Below, piece after piece: positions 6,097 to 7,226 of a stretch of 7,226 nt of DNA (its first letter is position 1; the number at the start of each line of letters is the position of its first letter). The stretch is from Tannerella sp. (GTDB taxonomy: Bacteria; Bacteroidota; Bacteroidia; Bacteroidales; Tannerellaceae): assembly GCA_031289445.1 (NCBI GenBank), contig JAITPL010000090.1:1-7226 (forward strand), in the 5' to 3' direction. The translations under genes and the position numbers were made by a program. Under the pieces are notes generated by a model, which saw only the letters and a program-made list of their open reading frames with translations, did no database searches and was not told the DNA's origin.

Positions 6097-6405
6097 TCAT
6101 TTCCAAAATAAATACCAGAAAACAGCCGCGAGAATAGCCAAAACGAGGATAAGCCGCATGTTCTTATACACGCGGTTACGGATGTCGTCGCCCTTGTTCC
6201 TGCTTTTTTTGAGGTGCGTAGTACCTTCGATGAAACTGCCTCTGATAGCCTCCTTGTATTGCTCGTAGTCGGTTTCCTCGACGCCCATTTCCGCCTTAAC
6301 CTTGTGGATACGTTTTTCCAGCGCCTCCTTACGCGGGTCGTAGTAAATAGGCGAATGGTTGTACTGGCGCGGCTTACGCACATTATAAAAATTAAACACT
6401 CCCAT
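6097..6405 (-). CDS. Small tail-anchored membrane protein, function unknown
   Basis: The product has 102 residues. The N-terminal 80 are hydrophilic and charged, with an aromatic/basic block FNFYNVRKPRQYNH (4-17) and PIYYDPRKEALEKR (19-32). A likely helical stretch follows, and the protein ends in one hydrophobic segment (about 84-101) with only a lysine after it, so it is probably anchored by its C-terminus with the rest in the cytoplasm. There is no signal peptide. I recall similar short proteins beside mutL in Bacteroidota, but no function. It starts 38 bases after the DUF1080 gene and ends 18 before mutL, so it is likely co-transcribed with mutL. I see no convincing -7 box directly before it. 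Confidence 0.82.
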   Translation of the reverse strand: MGVFNFYNVRKPRQYNHSPIYYDPRKEALEKRIHKVKAEMGVEETDYEQYKEAIRGSFIEGTTHLKKSRNKGDDIRNRVYKNMRLILVLAILAAVFWYLFWK

Positions 6406-6443
6406 AATCTTTTCGTTTTGATTTCGTAAAGATTACGGCTCGA

Positions 6444-7163
6444 CTACAGTTTTCTTATTTTGATGTTCTTGAACCAGCAGTCATAGCCATGGTCCTGCAG
6501 CCCTATGTAGCCTTCCTTGGCAGGCCCTTCCTTGAATCCCGGCCAGTCCTTAAACTTGCTTTTGGCTACAAGCTCGTACCATTCGGGCGTCCAGAGCGTG
6601 TATTCAACTACTACGGCGCCGTTCTGTTTGTGCGTCGCCTTGCCGTCCTTCACGCGGATGACGATGGTGTTCCACTCGCCCGCAGGCTTTGCGTTCTGAG
6701 GCAGGGCGGGAAGCATGTCGTACAGCGAGCCGGCAAGATGGTTGGTCAGCTTGTTGTCGCCGGCATACCAGTTGTCGAGCACCTGAACTTCCGGCGCTGC
6801 ATTGTAGATAGGTTTGCCGGGGGTCTCGACGATATAGTAGAAGATTCCCGAATTGCCTTCCTTTTCGATCTTCCAGTCGATGGACAGCTCGAAATCGCCG
6901 TACTTCTCGGCGTCGAACAGGATGTCGCCATCCAGACCGCGTCCTTTCTGTTCGCCGCGCTTCACTTTCATCGCGTTTTCGTTTATCTCCCAGTTGGCCG
7001 CCATCTCCGTGGCATTGCATTTGCGCCAGCCCTTGAACGAGGTGCCGTCAAACAGCAGTGTCCAACCTTCTTTCTTCTCTTTTGCGGTAAGTTTGTTGTC
7101 CTGTGCCGAAGTCTGACCCAGTGCGATAACCGCTAAAATCGCTAATGATAATACTTTTCTCAT
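6444..7163 (-). CDS. Secreted DUF1080 protein (3-keto-disaccharide hydrolase family)
   Basis: This belongs to the DUF1080 family, a concanavalin/LamG-like beta-sandwich. Some members split 3-keto-disaccharides or 3-keto-glycosides; the substrate here is unknown. The 239 residues start with a signal peptide, MRK plus a hydrophobic core (4-16), with probable cleavage after Ala20 (TSA|QD). No lipobox cysteine is present, so it should be a soluble periplasmic protein. Family landmarks are LFDGTSFKGW (37-46), GNSGIFY (103-109), PEVQVLDN (124-131), AGSLYDM (144-150), GEWNTIVIRVKDGK (162-175) and GYIGLQDHG (218-226). A good -7 box lies upstream. Its position ahead of the tail-anchored protein and mutL looks like chance adjacency, as no other sugar-processing gene is in view. 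Confidence 0.92.
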   Translation of the reverse strand: MRKVLSLAILAVIALGQTSAQDNKLTAKEKKEGWTLLFDGTSFKGWRKCNATEMAANWEINENAMKVKRGEQKGRGLDGDILFDAEKYGDFELSIDWKIEKEGNSGIFYYIVETPGKPIYNAAPEVQVLDNWYAGDNKLTNHLAGSLYDMLPALPQNAKPAGEWNTIVIRVKDGKATHKQNGAVVVEYTLWTPEWYELVAKSKFKDWPGFKEGPAKEGYIGLQDHGYDCWFKNIKIRKL

Positions 7164-7197
7164 ACTTGTGATATTATAATTTTAAAATGTATGACCG

Positions 7198-7205
7198 CAA
7201 AGGTA
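7198..7205 (-). promoter_or_regulatory. Bacteroidota-type -7 box for the DUF1080 gene
   Basis: On the minus strand this reads TACCTTTG, matching TAnnTTTG in every fixed position. It predicts transcription from about 7192, giving a leader of under 30 bases. The -33 region falls at the window edge and cannot be judged. Read-through could carry this transcript into the tail-anchored gene and mutL. Confidence 0.7.
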
Positions 7206-7212
7206 AGAAAAT

Positions 7213-7226
7213 AAATTGACAATTGA
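7213..7226. repeat. Start of an ATTGACA heptamer repeat, cut by the window edge
   Basis: ATTGACA (7215-7221) is followed by ATTGA at the last base. The first 12 bases, AATTGACAATTG from 7214, match on the minus strand the repeat at 428-441. The extent beyond the window is unknown. Confidence 0.45.

Noticed and set aside
5503..6111. 202-codon and other plus-strand frames opposite mutL (also 4954-5472 and 5633-6013)
   Set aside because: They lie opposite the conserved ATPase and linker of mutL, and the translations show no family features or start context.
6406..6443. Promoter directly before the tail-anchored gene
   Set aside because: The closest minus-strand match to TAnnTTTG has two mismatches in fixed positions, so read-through from the DUF1080 promoter or an internal promoter is as likely.

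Overview
The window looks like chromosomal DNA of a Bacteroidota bacterium, most likely order Bacteroidales. Three TAnnTTTG boxes, the -7 element of this phylum, sit at the expected places before genes. No start codon has a clear Shine-Dalgarno sequence. Intergenic DNA is very AT-rich beside GC-richer coding DNA, and the proteins (long L25/CTC, a DUF1080 secreted protein, a small tail-anchored protein beside mutL) suit that group. I cannot name a genus.

Layout. Positions 1-68 probably hold the last codons of an upstream gene. Positions 69-622 hold no convincing gene but are rich in repeats: an 8-bp palindrome, two arrays of 7-bp units facing each other, a pair of hairpin repeats with a compensatory base change, and an inverted-repeat element. 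A promoter at 623-630 and a leader at about 637-786 precede metK (S-adenosylmethionine synthetase). The start of that leader matches the SAM-II riboswitch, so SAM probably feeds back on the gene that makes it. A second promoter (2111-2118) drives a tight plus-strand run: rplY (ribosomal protein L25/CTC), pth (peptidyl-tRNA hydrolase), an S4-domain Hsp15-like RNA-binding protein, and a YbaN/DUF454 membrane protein. The first three concern the ribosome and translation recycling.

On the minus strand, running toward that operon, are a secreted DUF1080 protein (with its own promoter at 7198-7205), a 102-residue tail-anchored protein of unknown function, and mutL. The two convergent units meet at 4201-4260, where a hairpin lies between two perfect copies of a 28-bp sequence, one of which is the 3' end of mutL.

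Most of the protein genes are housekeeping. The points worth a second look are non-coding: the metK riboswitch with a competing helix, the wobble-paired heptamer arrays, the direct repeat-hairpin-direct repeat at the mutL terminus, and a MutL whose endonuclease metal-site motifs appear to be missing.
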